From a bacterium 336/3 (lineage in GTDB: Bacteria > Bacteroidota > Bacteroidia > Cytophagales > Thermonemataceae): a DNA stretch of 64,000 nt. Shown one piece after another: positions 45,570 through 53,631 of the stretch; positions within the stretch are counted from its first letter, which is position 1, and every line of letters begins with the position of its first letter. Location: contig LJIE01000001.1 in assembly GCA_001281695.1 (NCBI GenBank), positions 2,494,586-2,558,585 of the forward strand, read 5' to 3'. A model generated the notes under the pieces. It was not told the origin of the DNA. It ran no database searches and saw only the letters and a list, made by a program, of their open reading frames with translations. A program made the position numbers and the translations under genes.

Positions 45570-46367
45570 ATGGAACATCAGGGTTTTTATCAGTGGATAT
45601 TGCCTTTAGAAACGGACTTATTCCAAAGGCTTTCTGATTCTGTGGAATTGGAAGATGTAGGAAAAGGCAGAAAGGGCAATCATCTGGTTGATTGCGGAGA
45701 ACGGGGTATTCCCATTGTCCGAACAACCACTTTGTATAATACACCAGCCTGTAAATTTTCAGAAATACACCATAGCCTTGTAGAGAGTATCCGAAACAAA
45801 GCTATGGAGGAAATAGGGGATATATCCCTGCATTTCAACAATGCCCTGATAGAAATTTATGAAAGTAGTTATTTTAAGATGAAATACCATTCAGACCAAG
45901 CATTAGATTTGGCTGAAAACTCTTATATTGCCCTTTTTTCGTGTTATGAAAAGCCAAATGATATTACAAAGAATGTGGTAAGAAAACTCCAAGTCATCCA
46001 TAAAACAACACAAGAAGAATTTGAATTAGTTTTAGAAAACAATTCTGTTGTTTTATTCTCGTTAGCCACCAATACACAGTTTCAACATAAAATCACATCA
46101 AATCCTTCTCAAAGCATAAAAGGTGGCACAATTGAAAACAGATGGCTGGGCGTTACGTTCAGACTCTCCAAAACGTTTATTGAGTTTAAGGAAAATCTGC
46201 CTTATTTTGAAAATGGAGAATTATTGACACTGGCTCAAGAAGAAGAAAGAAAAGCCTTTTTTCTGCTTCGTGGACAAGAAAATAATTCTACCGATTTTGT
46301 GTATCCACACCTCACATACACCATCAGCCCAGCAGATATGATGATGCCGAAGGTATTTAAAGGATGA
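45570..46367 (+). CDS. 2OG-Fe(II) oxygenase-like protein
   Basis: A 265-residue protein of the same family as the gene just upstream. The aligned pair of segments is FNNALIEIYESSYFKMKYHSDQ here and LNHVLAQIYEN...KIKAHSDK upstream. The iron ligands would be His107 and Asp109 (YHSD) and His173 (FQHKI), with Arg198 (TFRLS) holding 2-oxoglutarate. The order and spacing fit AlkB-type or related non-heme iron oxygenases. The substrate is unknown: nucleic acid, protein and small-molecule substrates are all possible. The gene starts one base after the previous stop codon. Confidence 0.75.
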   Translation: MEHQGFYQWILPLETDLFQRLSDSVELEDVGKGRKGNHLVDCGERGIPIVRTTTLYNTPACKFSEIHHSLVESIRNKAMEEIGDISLHFNNALIEIYESSYFKMKYHSDQALDLAENSYIALFSCYEKPNDITKNVVRKLQVIHKTTQEEFELVLENNSVVLFSLATNTQFQHKITSNPSQSIKGGTIENRWLGVTFRLSKTFIEFKENLPYFENGELLTLAQEEERKAFFLLRGQENNSTDFVYPHLTYTISPADMMMPKVFKG

Positions 46368-46373
46368 TATGTT

Positions 46374-46940
46374 TCAATTTTTATGTATTGGATGATTTAT
46401 TTCTGATAAATTTTGACGCATCACCTCATTTTCTGCCTGTATCTTATGTATAACCCGAAGAAGCTTCTCGAAATACACTTTCTCATTGGGTTGTAGGGAA
46501 TTTATATCCAAACAATTCCAATCATAATTGATATAAAAGTTTTTGGTATATAAACGAATAAAAGCATAACCTCTAAAAGCTGAACAAGTATAACGAGCTT
46601 CTTTTTCTTCACAGTGTTTTGTCATCTGATTCAAATGAGTCATATCTATATGCTTTCCAAGGCTCATAACTAACTGCAGGATTTCCTTGAGGTCGTTAAG
46701 AGAAATATAAATTTCTGTATATCTATCTCTATAAAAAAAATGATGTTGCTTAAAGGTATTTATAGGATTTTGTCGCATTATTTCAAATATATAATTCTCT
46801 GGTATGCGAATGATAAGCCTTTGAAAATCCGAAATATCAACATTGGAAGAGTACCCTGAAGGAATATCTAATTTCTTACAATATCCCAAGATAAATATCG
46901 TGAAGTAACAAGCTATTTTACAAGAAAATCGATATACCAT
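46374..46940 (-). CDS. Hypothetical exported protein
   Basis: A 188-residue protein, taking the ATG at 46940 (an in-frame ATG at 47006 would extend it into the previous gene). It overlaps the upstream lipoprotein gene by 28 bases and is probably coupled. The N-terminus (VYRFSCKIACYFTIFILGYCKK) is a hydrophobic signal ending in a cysteine, perhaps a lipobox with Tyr at -1. The mature part, with RLIIRIPENYIFEIMRQNPINTF and a helical end, matches nothing I recognise. It converges on the oxygenase gene with a six-base gap. Confidence 0.6.
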   Translation of the reverse strand: MVYRFSCKIACYFTIFILGYCKKLDIPSGYSSNVDISDFQRLIIRIPENYIFEIMRQNPINTFKQHHFFYRDRYTEIYISLNDLKEILQLVMSLGKHIDMTHLNQMTKHCEEKEARYTCSAFRGYAFIRLYTKNFYINYDWNCLDINSLQPNEKVYFEKLLRVIHKIQAENEVMRQNLSEINHPIHKN

Positions 46941-47431
46941 AACAAATTTCGTATATATTGATACTGTATTCTTAATTTGGGTGTATAAAGGTAGGATACC
47001 GTCCATTGAAAGCTATTGTATTGTCTTGAAATAGAAATTCTATCCAAAAGTCTTTTAGGAATATATATAATTTCTTCTTTCAAAGGAACTGATAATATAT
47101 TTCGAACAGAATCATTATGAATATAGTAATATTCCTGTAAAGAAACAGAAGGGTTTTCATGATAGGAAGATTGATAAAACTGTTCTGTCAGTGTAGCAAT
47201 AGAATCTAATTGTTTTTTAGAAAGCCTGAGAAATGTTTCTTTCTCTCCCTTTTGTATTACCAGCCCACTATCTGAAGTGATAATTCCATGCCACTTAGAA
47301 GAGGAAGGTAGGGCATAATCAATTTGTATTTCTATTTTCTCTTCCTTTTGGATAGAGGAAGATATGGGTGAAGGTTCTGAGCATCCCCAACACAGAAAGA
47401 AATTATAAAGTAAGAAAGAGGATATTTTCAT
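46913..47431 (-). CDS. Hypothetical lipoprotein
   Basis: A 172-residue protein with a short hydrophobic N-terminus ending in a cysteine (MKISSFLLYNFFLCWGC, Cys17), consistent with a lipoprotein. The mature sequence (SEPSPISSSIQKEEKIEIQIDYALP...) is rich in serine and beta-strand patterns and has no recognised motif. It is followed by an overlapping gene of similar style, and both may be surface or periplasmic. Function unknown. Confidence 0.6.
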   Translation of the reverse strand: MKISSFLLYNFFLCWGCSEPSPISSSIQKEEKIEIQIDYALPSSSKWHGIITSDSGLVIQKGEKETFLRLSKKQLDSIATLTEQFYQSSYHENPSVSLQEYYYIHNDSVRNILSVPLKEEIIYIPKRLLDRISISRQYNSFQWTVSYLYTPKLRIQYQYIRNLLWYIDFLVK

Positions 47432-47507
47432 AGTTTATTAGTAACATATAGTGGAATTAGGTTTAGCAATGCCTTTAGCAAATACTCCTAATTCCACATA
47501 AGAAAAT

Positions 47508-47523
47508 TGTTTCACGTGAAAGA
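47508..47523. other. Candidate parS site (ParB binding)
   Basis: TGTTTCACGTGAAAGA matches the ParB/Spo0J parS consensus TGTTNCACGTGAAACA at all but one position. The palindromic core TTTCACGTGAAA (47510-47521) is intact. It lies in a 118-base gap between two minus-strand genes. No parA or parB gene is in the window. By family knowledge such sites mark the origin-proximal domain. Confidence 0.6.
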
Positions 47524-47549
47524 ACTTTGTTAATTATACAGGTTCACAA

Positions 47550-48437
47550 TTATTTGGTAAATTGTTTAGCTACTTTTAACTCTTTAGGATTTGCCCAATC
47601 GTAAAAGCCTTGTCCTGATTTGGCTCCTTTGTGTCCAGCTTGTACCATATTCACAAGGAGTGGGCAAGGGGCGTACTTAGGATTTCCAAAACCAATATAT
47701 AAAACGTTCAAAATTGCAAGGCATACATCCAACCCAATGAAGTCTGCCAGTTGGAGTGGTCCCATCGGATGAGCCATTCCTAGTTTCATGACTTCATCAA
47801 TTTCAGATACCCCAGCCACACCTTCGTAAAGCGTATAAATAGCTTCATTAATCATAGGCATTAAAATTCTGTTTGCCACAAAGCCAGGGTAATCGTTTAC
47901 TTCTACGGGTACTTTATCTATTTTCTTAGTTAATTCTGTAATTGCCTGTGTCGTTTCGTCAGATGTTAAATATCCACGAATCATCTCTACCAGTTTCATC
48001 ACAGGCACAGGATTCATAAAGTGCATACCAATTACTTTTTCAGGACGTTTGGTAACAGAGGCAATTTTAGTGATAGAGATAGAAGATGTATTGGTCGCTA
48101 AAATCGTATCAGGACGAGTATTTGCATCCATATCAGCAAATATCTTGAGTTTTAAATCTATGTTCTCTGTAGCAGCCTCTACCACCAAATCAGCATTTTT
48201 CACGCCATCAGCAAGAGAAGTAAAAGGGTGGAGGCGAGCAAGAGTTTCAGCTTTCTGTGCTTCAGTAAGTGTTCCTTTCTTCACTTGTCGGTCTAAGTTT
48301 CCAGAGATAGTTTGTAAACCTTTATCAAGAGCAGCCTGAGAAATATCAATCAGAGATACTTCGTAACCATATTGAGCAAAAACGTGGGCAATTCCATTAC
48401 CCATAGTACCAGAACCAATAACAGCGATGTTTTTCAT
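47550..48437 (-). CDS. 3-hydroxyacyl-CoA (3-hydroxybutyryl-CoA) dehydrogenase
   Basis: A 295-residue soluble dehydrogenase that reversibly oxidises 3-hydroxybutyryl-CoA or related acyl-CoAs with NAD. It starts with the dinucleotide-binding IGSGTMGNGIAHVFAQYGYEV, contains ATNTSSISITKIA and GMHFMNPVPVMKLVEMI, and ends with the GPLQLADFIGLD and GQGFYDW motifs. Length is that of the short monofunctional enzyme, not the multifunctional FadB. It may serve butyrate, polyhydroxybutyrate or fatty acid metabolism. Confidence 0.93.
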   Translation of the reverse strand: MKNIAVIGSGTMGNGIAHVFAQYGYEVSLIDISQAALDKGLQTISGNLDRQVKKGTLTEAQKAETLARLHPFTSLADGVKNADLVVEAATENIDLKLKIFADMDANTRPDTILATNTSSISITKIASVTKRPEKVIGMHFMNPVPVMKLVEMIRGYLTSDETTQAITELTKKIDKVPVEVNDYPGFVANRILMPMINEAIYTLYEGVAGVSEIDEVMKLGMAHPMGPLQLADFIGLDVCLAILNVLYIGFGNPKYAPCPLLVNMVQAGHKGAKSGQGFYDWANPKELKVAKQFTK

Positions 48438-48810
48438 ATAAGAGTAGAAAATGTTTATATTTTTTAATTTTTCAAAAATAAGCAGATGTTTAAAAAGTTC
48501 AAATCTTTAGAAAGGTTTATATTTGTAAAAATACAAAAAAACTCATAAAAACGACTCAAAATTGGAGGTGTAAGAATTGCATTATTTTGAGCCTTTGAAA
48601 GTATTATGTTTTACTAATTAAATTAGTATTAAAATTAATACAAAATTTACATTTGCGTACTAAAACTAAATATTTTGTTAAATTATTGATTGTAAATACT
48701 TTATTATTTAGTAAAACACTAGTTTACATTTGTAAATAGTGGAAAAGTTATATTTTGAAAAAAGGTTAAAATAGTTTACATTTGTAAATAGTATAAAAAC
48801 AAGTTAAAAC
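48438..48810. promoter_or_regulatory. 373-base regulatory gap with tandem operator-like repeats
   Basis: Two identical 21-base copies, 48720-48740 and 48772-48792, contain the palindrome TTTACA-TT-TGTAAA. A third, partial copy (ATTTACATTTG) lies at 48645-48655. Each includes TACATTTG, a -7 element (48648-48655, 48725-48732, 48777-48784). The last is preceded by TTG at 48755-48757 with 19 bases between, giving a complete promoter for the XRE gene at 48811. The palindrome overlaps the promoter, so it looks like a repressor operator. Nothing else is seen in the gap. Confidence 0.7.
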
Positions 48811-49236
48811 ATGGAACAAGAAGAATTGAAAATTGAATCATCTGTAGAAGAAAACAAAGAGAATGAGCTTTCTGAGCGTATTAAAATTATTATAGATTTA
48901 AAAGAGCTACAACCGTCCAAATTTGCCGATGAAATTGGTGTTCAACGCCCCAATATGTCGCATATTATTGCTGGTAGAAACAAACCTGGGCTAGATTTTT
49001 TACACAAAATAGTGATTCGTTACCCTGAAGTCAATATCAATTGGCTTTTAAGCGGATTGGGAGAGCCGTTACTGAATTGGAACAACTCTAAGAGCGAACA
49101 AGAAATTGAAGAAGATTCTGAAAACAGCACAACTTTTGATAAAGAAAATAAGAAGAACGTAAAAAAAGATATTGAGAAAATTGTGGTGTTTTATACAGAT
49201 AAAACTTTTGAAACATTTGAATCTTTTAAGTGGTAA
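48811..49236 (+). CDS. XRE-type transcriptional regulator
   Basis: A 141-residue protein with one helix-turn-helix of the Cro/C1 type at about residues 18-75 (ELSERIKIIIDLKELQPSKFADEIGVQRPNMSHIIAGRNKPGLDFLHKI). The C-terminal 50 residues are acidic and lysine-rich, possibly a protein interaction tail. The tandem operator-like palindromes right upstream suggest autorepression. The target genes are unknown; it stands alone and is followed by a MORN-repeat gene 114 bases downstream. Confidence 0.82.
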   Translation: MEQEELKIESSVEENKENELSERIKIIIDLKELQPSKFADEIGVQRPNMSHIIAGRNKPGLDFLHKIVIRYPEVNINWLLSGLGEPLLNWNNSKSEQEIEEDSENSTTFDKENKKNVKKDIEKIVVFYTDKTFETFESFKW

Positions 49237-49350
49237 AAAAGAAGTTTAAAAAATTCTATAATTATCTAAATAATTCATTTTTAATAAAATAACAAAAGTT
49301 ATATAATATATATTATGTTAAGTAGTATTTTAAATTACTTCCCTATCAAC

Positions 49351-50610
49351 ATGAAACTCCTTCAAAAATTATCTTTGAGTCTCATATTTTGTATCTCAGG
49401 TTTATCAGGTTTTACCCAAGGAAAAATCATGAAAACTTTCTATGACGAACAAGAAAAAAAGTTGCGAGAAGAATACATGATGGACTTGGGAGATTCTGGT
49501 TGGGAGAAAAATGGGATCTATAAAAGCTTTTACCCTTCTGGCAGACTTGCCTTAGAGGGTTTGTATAAAGAAAACAAGAAAAATGACTGGTTTAGAGAAT
49601 ATTACGATACTTTAATTACAGGTAAAAAATGTATCAAATCGCAAGTTTTTTATGAAAATAATGTAAAAAATGGTCAAATGTTTGCCTTCGGAATCAAAGG
49701 CGACACACTACAAAAAGCCACATTCAAAAATGATGAATTGATAGGTTCACTCCTCATCTATCATCCCAATGGTAAACTCCACCGTTCAGGTAATTTTATA
49801 AACGGAAATTTAGATGGCATAGTAAAAGAGTATTATATTTCTGGACAGTTATACAAAGAAGCATTTTTCAAAGAAGGTCAGCCAGAAGGAATTATCAAAA
49901 CCTATTACGAAAATGGAAACTTAATGTCTGAAGAAACCTACGCCAAGGGCGTTCAGGCTGGTCTTACCAAAGAATACTATGATGCCCCTTCCCTGCCTGT
50001 TAAAACCATTTATTCCATGAAGAACAATGCCAAGGATGGTAAAGAGCAAATCTTTGCAGAAAATGGTGTTTTAATCAAAGAAGTTTATTATATGAATGGG
50101 ATGCTCAATGGTGCAGCCAAACAATGGAATAAAGATACCAAAGAACTTATTTATCAAGCCACCTACGATAAAGGCTATAGAATAAACACAGAAACAGAAT
50201 ATCATGATTCCTCCAATAAAAAAGTGGCTAAAACTACAACATATAGCAATCAAGAACGTAATAGAACTATTGTAGGTTACAGTGAGTCAGGAGAAATTCT
50301 TTATGAGGCTAATTTTATTAATAATCAACTTGAAGGTCTTGTAAAAAGCATTCCAAAAGGTCGAGAAATTTATTGGGATGAAACCTATTATAAGAGTGGT
50401 AAGAAAGATGGTACAAGCAAAACCTTCTATCTCCCTAAGAAAATAGTAAGAAGTGTAGATTCCTACAAAAAAGGTGTTTTGGATGGAAAATCGGAAACAT
50501 ACTACGAAAATGGTAAAATAAAAGCAAAAGGAAACTATAAAGAAGGTAATAGAGTAGGAAATTGGTATTTTTATGATGAAAACGGCAAAGAAGAAATAAA
50601 AAAGTTTTAG
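49351..50610 (+). CDS. MORN/YwqK-repeat exported protein
   Basis: A 419-residue secreted or periplasmic protein; the ATG at 49351 gives the signal peptide ([24 protein letters not shown]). The body consists of about fifteen MORN-type repeats of roughly 23 residues with YxNGxLxxExxYxxGxxxG patterns ([60 protein letters not shown]). Annotation pipelines often call these YwqK-type antitoxin components, but no toxin partner is seen here. The repeats form an extended beta structure. A purC gene follows after 25 bases. Confidence 0.82.
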   Translation: MKLLQKLSLSLIFCISGLSGFTQGKIMKTFYDEQEKKLREEYMMDLGDSGWEKNGIYKSFYPSGRLALEGLYKENKKNDWFREYYDTLITGKKCIKSQVFYENNVKNGQMFAFGIKGDTLQKATFKNDELIGSLLIYHPNGKLHRSGNFINGNLDGIVKEYYISGQLYKEAFFKEGQPEGIIKTYYENGNLMSEETYAKGVQAGLTKEYYDAPSLPVKTIYSMKNNAKDGKEQIFAENGVLIKEVYYMNGMLNGAAKQWNKDTKELIYQATYDKGYRINTETEYHDSSNKKVAKTTTYSNQERNRTIVGYSESGEILYEANFINNQLEGLVKSIPKGREIYWDETYYKSGKKDGTSKTFYLPKKIVRSVDSYKKGVLDGKSETYYENGKIKAKGNYKEGNRVGNWYFYDENGKEEIKKF

Positions 50611-50635
50611 ATTTGGGCAAAAATACTTCGCAATA

Positions 50636-51568
50636 ATGGCTATACAAGGAACTCATTTCAATTTACCCAAACAAACAGGCTTTTATAAAGGAAAAGTCAG
50701 AGATGTATATTATTTAGAAGGTAATAAGATGGCAGTAGTAGTTACTGACCGTATTTCAGCATTTGATGTGATTTTACCTGAACCAATCCCCCACAAAGGA
50801 CAAATTCTTAATCAAATTGCTTGGCATTTTTTACAAGCTACTCAAGATATCATTCCCAATTGGGCAGAAGACAGTCCACACCCCAATATTACAATTGGCA
50901 AACAATGTCAGCCATTTGCAGTAGAAATGGTGATTAGAGGCTATCTGACTGGGCATGCTTACAGAGAATATGCTCAAGGCAAAAGAATGCTTTGTGGCGT
51001 TTTGATGCCTGAAAATATGAAAGAAAATGACCCATTCCCTACGCCTATCATTACCCCTACAACCAAAGCCAAAGAGGGACATGATGAAGACATCAGTAGA
51101 GAAGACATCATAGCCAAAGGAATCGTTTCTAAAGAACTTTATGAGCAATTAGAGCAATATACCCATGCCTTGTACAAAAAAGGCTCAGAAATGGCAAAAG
51201 AACGTGGATTGATACTTGTAGATACCAAGTATGAGTTTGGCTTATATGAAGGTAAAATATATTTGATAGACGAAATTCATACACCTGACTCCTCTCGATA
51301 CTTCTATGGAGAAAACTATCAGGAAAATCAGAATAAAGGCTTACCTCAACGTCAATTATCTAAAGAATTTGTAAGACAATGGCTCATTGAAAATGGTTTT
51401 CAGGGTAAAGATGGACAAATAATACCTGAAATGACAGAAGAAGTCGTAAATGGAATTTCCAAAAGATATATAGAATTATACGAAAAAATTACAGGAAAAT
51501 CATTTACATCATTGTCTCAGAATACAGAAAACAGTATTAAAGAAGCTTTACTAAAATATTTAACATAA
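50636..51568 (+). CDS. purC: Phosphoribosylaminoimidazole-succinocarboxamide synthase
   Basis: A 310-residue SAICAR synthetase of the purine pathway. Conserved parts: [11 protein letters not shown] at the start, [36 protein letters not shown] (the substrate-binding region), [31 protein letters not shown], and the C-terminal [22 protein letters not shown]. The length is that of the long eukaryote-like variant seen in Bacteroidota. It is followed after 13 bases by a STAS gene that shares its transcript. Confidence 0.95.
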   Translation: MAIQGTHFNLPKQTGFYKGKVRDVYYLEGNKMAVVVTDRISAFDVILPEPIPHKGQILNQIAWHFLQATQDIIPNWAEDSPHPNITIGKQCQPFAVEMVIRGYLTGHAYREYAQGKRMLCGVLMPENMKENDPFPTPIITPTTKAKEGHDEDISREDIIAKGIVSKELYEQLEQYTHALYKKGSEMAKERGLILVDTKYEFGLYEGKIYLIDEIHTPDSSRYFYGENYQENQNKGLPQRQLSKEFVRQWLIENGFQGKDGQIIPEMTEEVVNGISKRYIELYEKITGKSFTSLSQNTENSIKEALLKYLT

Positions 51569-51581
51569 AAATAGAAGCACA

Positions 51582-51983
51582 ATGAAAAATAACTTATTTG
51601 AGTTGAAACAAGAGGATAAATACATATTACTAAAAATATTAGTAAACAAAATAGATGCCTCCAATGCTTTAGAATTGAAACAAATGTTTCTATCATTCAA
51701 AGATCACCCAGAGTATCCTAAAAACCTTATTCTCAATATTAGCGAAGTAAAATACATTGACTCTTCAGGACTAAGTGCTATTTTAGTTGCTCATAAGGTT
51801 TCTTTGGAATCAAATGGCATTATGATTCTTTGTGGTACAAGTGAACATGTAATGAAACTTGTAAAGATTTCCCAATTAGATAAAATTCTTGACCTACTCC
51901 CTACTGAAGAAGAAGCCATTGATGCTATATTTATGAAAGAATTGGAGAAAGAATTTGGTACTGATGATGAAATAGTTGAATAA
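51582..51983 (+). CDS. STAS-domain protein (anti-sigma factor antagonist type)
   Basis: A 133-residue STAS-domain protein. The phosphorylatable-serine segment YIDSSGLSAILVAHK (residues 58-72) is intact, as in SpoIIAA-type antagonists. Partners (anti-sigma kinase or phosphatase) are not in the window. It lies 13 bases after purC and ends before a clear terminator (52016-52044). Its role could be regulatory or membrane-related. Confidence 0.85.
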   Translation: MKNNLFELKQEDKYILLKILVNKIDASNALELKQMFLSFKDHPEYPKNLILNISEVKYIDSSGLSAILVAHKVSLESNGIMILCGTSEHVMKLVKISQLDKILDLLPTEEEAIDAIFMKELEKEFGTDDEIVE

Positions 51984-52015
51984 ATCAAACATTTTATTTA
52001 TAACAATAGTTATTT

Positions 52016-52044
52016 CCTGACTGACTTTATCAGTCAGGTTTTTT
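52016..52044 (+). terminator. Rho-independent terminator of the purC-STAS unit
   Basis: CCTGACTGA (52016-52024) pairs with TCAGTCAGG (52030-52038) around a five-base loop and is followed by six T residues. It lies 32 bases after the STAS stop codon. Confidence 0.85.
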
Positions 52045-52103
52045 ATTTCAAATTATTTAATATCAAATAAAAAGTTGATACTATAAACTATATTTAATGA
52101 TTT

Positions 52104-52889
52104 ATGAACATTGAAACTTTATATCATCGAAAAAAACAAAATTTATATTTCTTTTTAGGGGCAGTTGTGATTACCAACGCTTTGGTTGCAGAAATGATTG
52201 GAACAAAAATCTTTTCTTTAGAAAAAACTGTAGGCTTTGCTCCTGCTCAAATACGTTTGTTCGCAGATTTTTTATTAGATTTCAATTTGACAGCTGGAGT
52301 CATTTTATGGCCTGTAGTGTTTGTATGTTCTGATATTATCAACGAATATTTTGGAATCAAAGGTGTTAGAAAAATTAGCTTCATTACAGCAGGTCTTATA
52401 TTGTATTCATTTATAACTATTGCCATTTCTATTTATCTAGCTCCTGCTGATTCTTGGTTAAAATATAATGCTGTTGATAATAACAACCAAGTTTTCAATG
52501 TCAATTTTGCATTTCAAAAAATATTTAGCCAAAGTGAGAGGATTATTATTGGCTCACTGGTAGCATTTTTAGTAGCACAAATTTTAGATGCTTATGTGTT
52601 TCAAAAGCTTCGTAAGATTACGGGTAGTAAAAATATTTGGTTGAGAGCTACAACTTCTACCTTGGTTTCCCAGTTGATAGATAGTTTTATCGTTTTGATT
52701 ATAGCTTTCTATCCTCCATGGTCTATTGCCGAAATTGTATCTGTTGGTATTATGAACTATATTTATAAATTTGTAATTGCCATTATCATGATTCCATTAC
52801 TATATATGATTCATGGTGCAATTCAAAAATATTTAGGAAAAGATTTTTCAGAAAGATTAGTACGAGAAGCAGGTCATCAAGTAGATTGA
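52104..52889 (+). CDS. Queuosine precursor transporter (VUT/YhhQ family)
   Basis: A 261-residue membrane protein of the VUT (YhhQ) family, which takes up 7-deazaguanine precursors of the tRNA base queuosine. It has about six membrane segments, including NALVAEMIGTKIF, LWPVVFVCSDIINEYFG and the C-terminal WLRATTSTLVSQLIDSFIVLIIAF with the conserved TSTLVSQLIDS motif. The match to that family is clear, though substrate transport is inferred from homologues. It ends two bases before the convergent methyltransferase gene. Confidence 0.9.
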   Translation: MNIETLYHRKKQNLYFFLGAVVITNALVAEMIGTKIFSLEKTVGFAPAQIRLFADFLLDFNLTAGVILWPVVFVCSDIINEYFGIKGVRKISFITAGLILYSFITIAISIYLAPADSWLKYNAVDNNNQVFNVNFAFQKIFSQSERIIIGSLVAFLVAQILDAYVFQKLRKITGSKNIWLRATTSTLVSQLIDSFIVLIIAFYPPWSIAEIVSVGIMNYIYKFVIAIIMIPLLYMIHGAIQKYLGKDFSERLVREAGHQVD

Positions 52890-52891
52890 AA

Positions 52892-53626
52892 TTATTTTCT
52901 CATAAAGTTGTCTAATGCAACTGCTGTGGCTATGGCAACATTCAAAGACTCCGCTCCGCCAAATCTAGGAATTGTAATTTTTTGTTTGATAAATGGGATA
53001 AGCTCTTCGCTTATTCCATTTGCTTCATTGCCCACTATCAAAATACCATTTTTAGATAAAGGTGTCGTATGAATATTTTCTCCTTCAAGTAATGTGCCAT
53101 AAATGGGAGTATTTTGTTGTTTAGATAAGTATTCTTTCAAATCTGTATAAAAAATACTGACTCTTAAAAAACTACCCATCGAAGAATTTATCACTTTAGG
53201 GTTGTATAAATCAACTGTTTGGTTGCTTGCAACAACTTTTTTTACACCATACCAATCACAAATCCTGATAATGGTACCCATATTGCCAGGGTCTTGAATA
53301 TTATCGAGCATCAGCAATAATTCTTCTTTTTCAGGAAATATGAATTTATTTTCCTTTTGATGTGCTACCGCAAGACAATCTTGGTTGCTTTGTAGCGTTC
53401 CGATATCTACAAGTTCTTGTTCTGTTGCAATTTCAGTGAGTATATTGGAGGGTATTTTGTTTCTTTCTAGAAAATGAGTTGTTGCAAAAAGTATTTCAAC
53501 TTTAAAATCGGAATGGAGTAATTCCAGCACACTTTTTGCCCCTTCAACAAAAAATAAACCTTCTTCTTTACGATATTTTTTATATTGCAAAGATTTTACA
53601 AGTTTTTGCCATTTTTTAGAAATCAT
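52892..53626 (-). CDS. TrmH/SpoU family RNA methyltransferase
   Basis: A 244-residue 2'-O-methyltransferase of the SPOUT superfamily. Motifs 1-3 are visible: NIQDPGNMGTIIRICDWYGV (110-129), NSSMGSFLRVSIFY, LIVGNEANGISEEL and RFGGAESLNVAIATAVALDNF. An N-terminal substrate-recognition domain (1-95, MISKKWQKLVKSLQYKKYRKEEGLFFVEG) is present. The target is tRNA or 23S rRNA (as in RlmB/TrmH); no finer call is possible. Its start codon is five bases from that of tamL on the other strand. Confidence 0.92.
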   Translation of the reverse strand: MISKKWQKLVKSLQYKKYRKEEGLFFVEGAKSVLELLHSDFKVEILFATTHFLERNKIPSNILTEIATEQELVDIGTLQSNQDCLAVAHQKENKFIFPEKEELLLMLDNIQDPGNMGTIIRICDWYGVKKVVASNQTVDLYNPKVINSSMGSFLRVSIFYTDLKEYLSKQQNTPIYGTLLEGENIHTTPLSKNGILIVGNEANGISEELIPFIKQKITIPRFGGAESLNVAIATAVALDNFMRK

Positions 53627-53631
53627 CCTTT

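Noticed and set aside
49351-50610. Toxin-antitoxin system from the YwqK-like label
   Set aside because: The label comes only from MORN-type repeats; no toxin gene is adjacent and the protein is exported.
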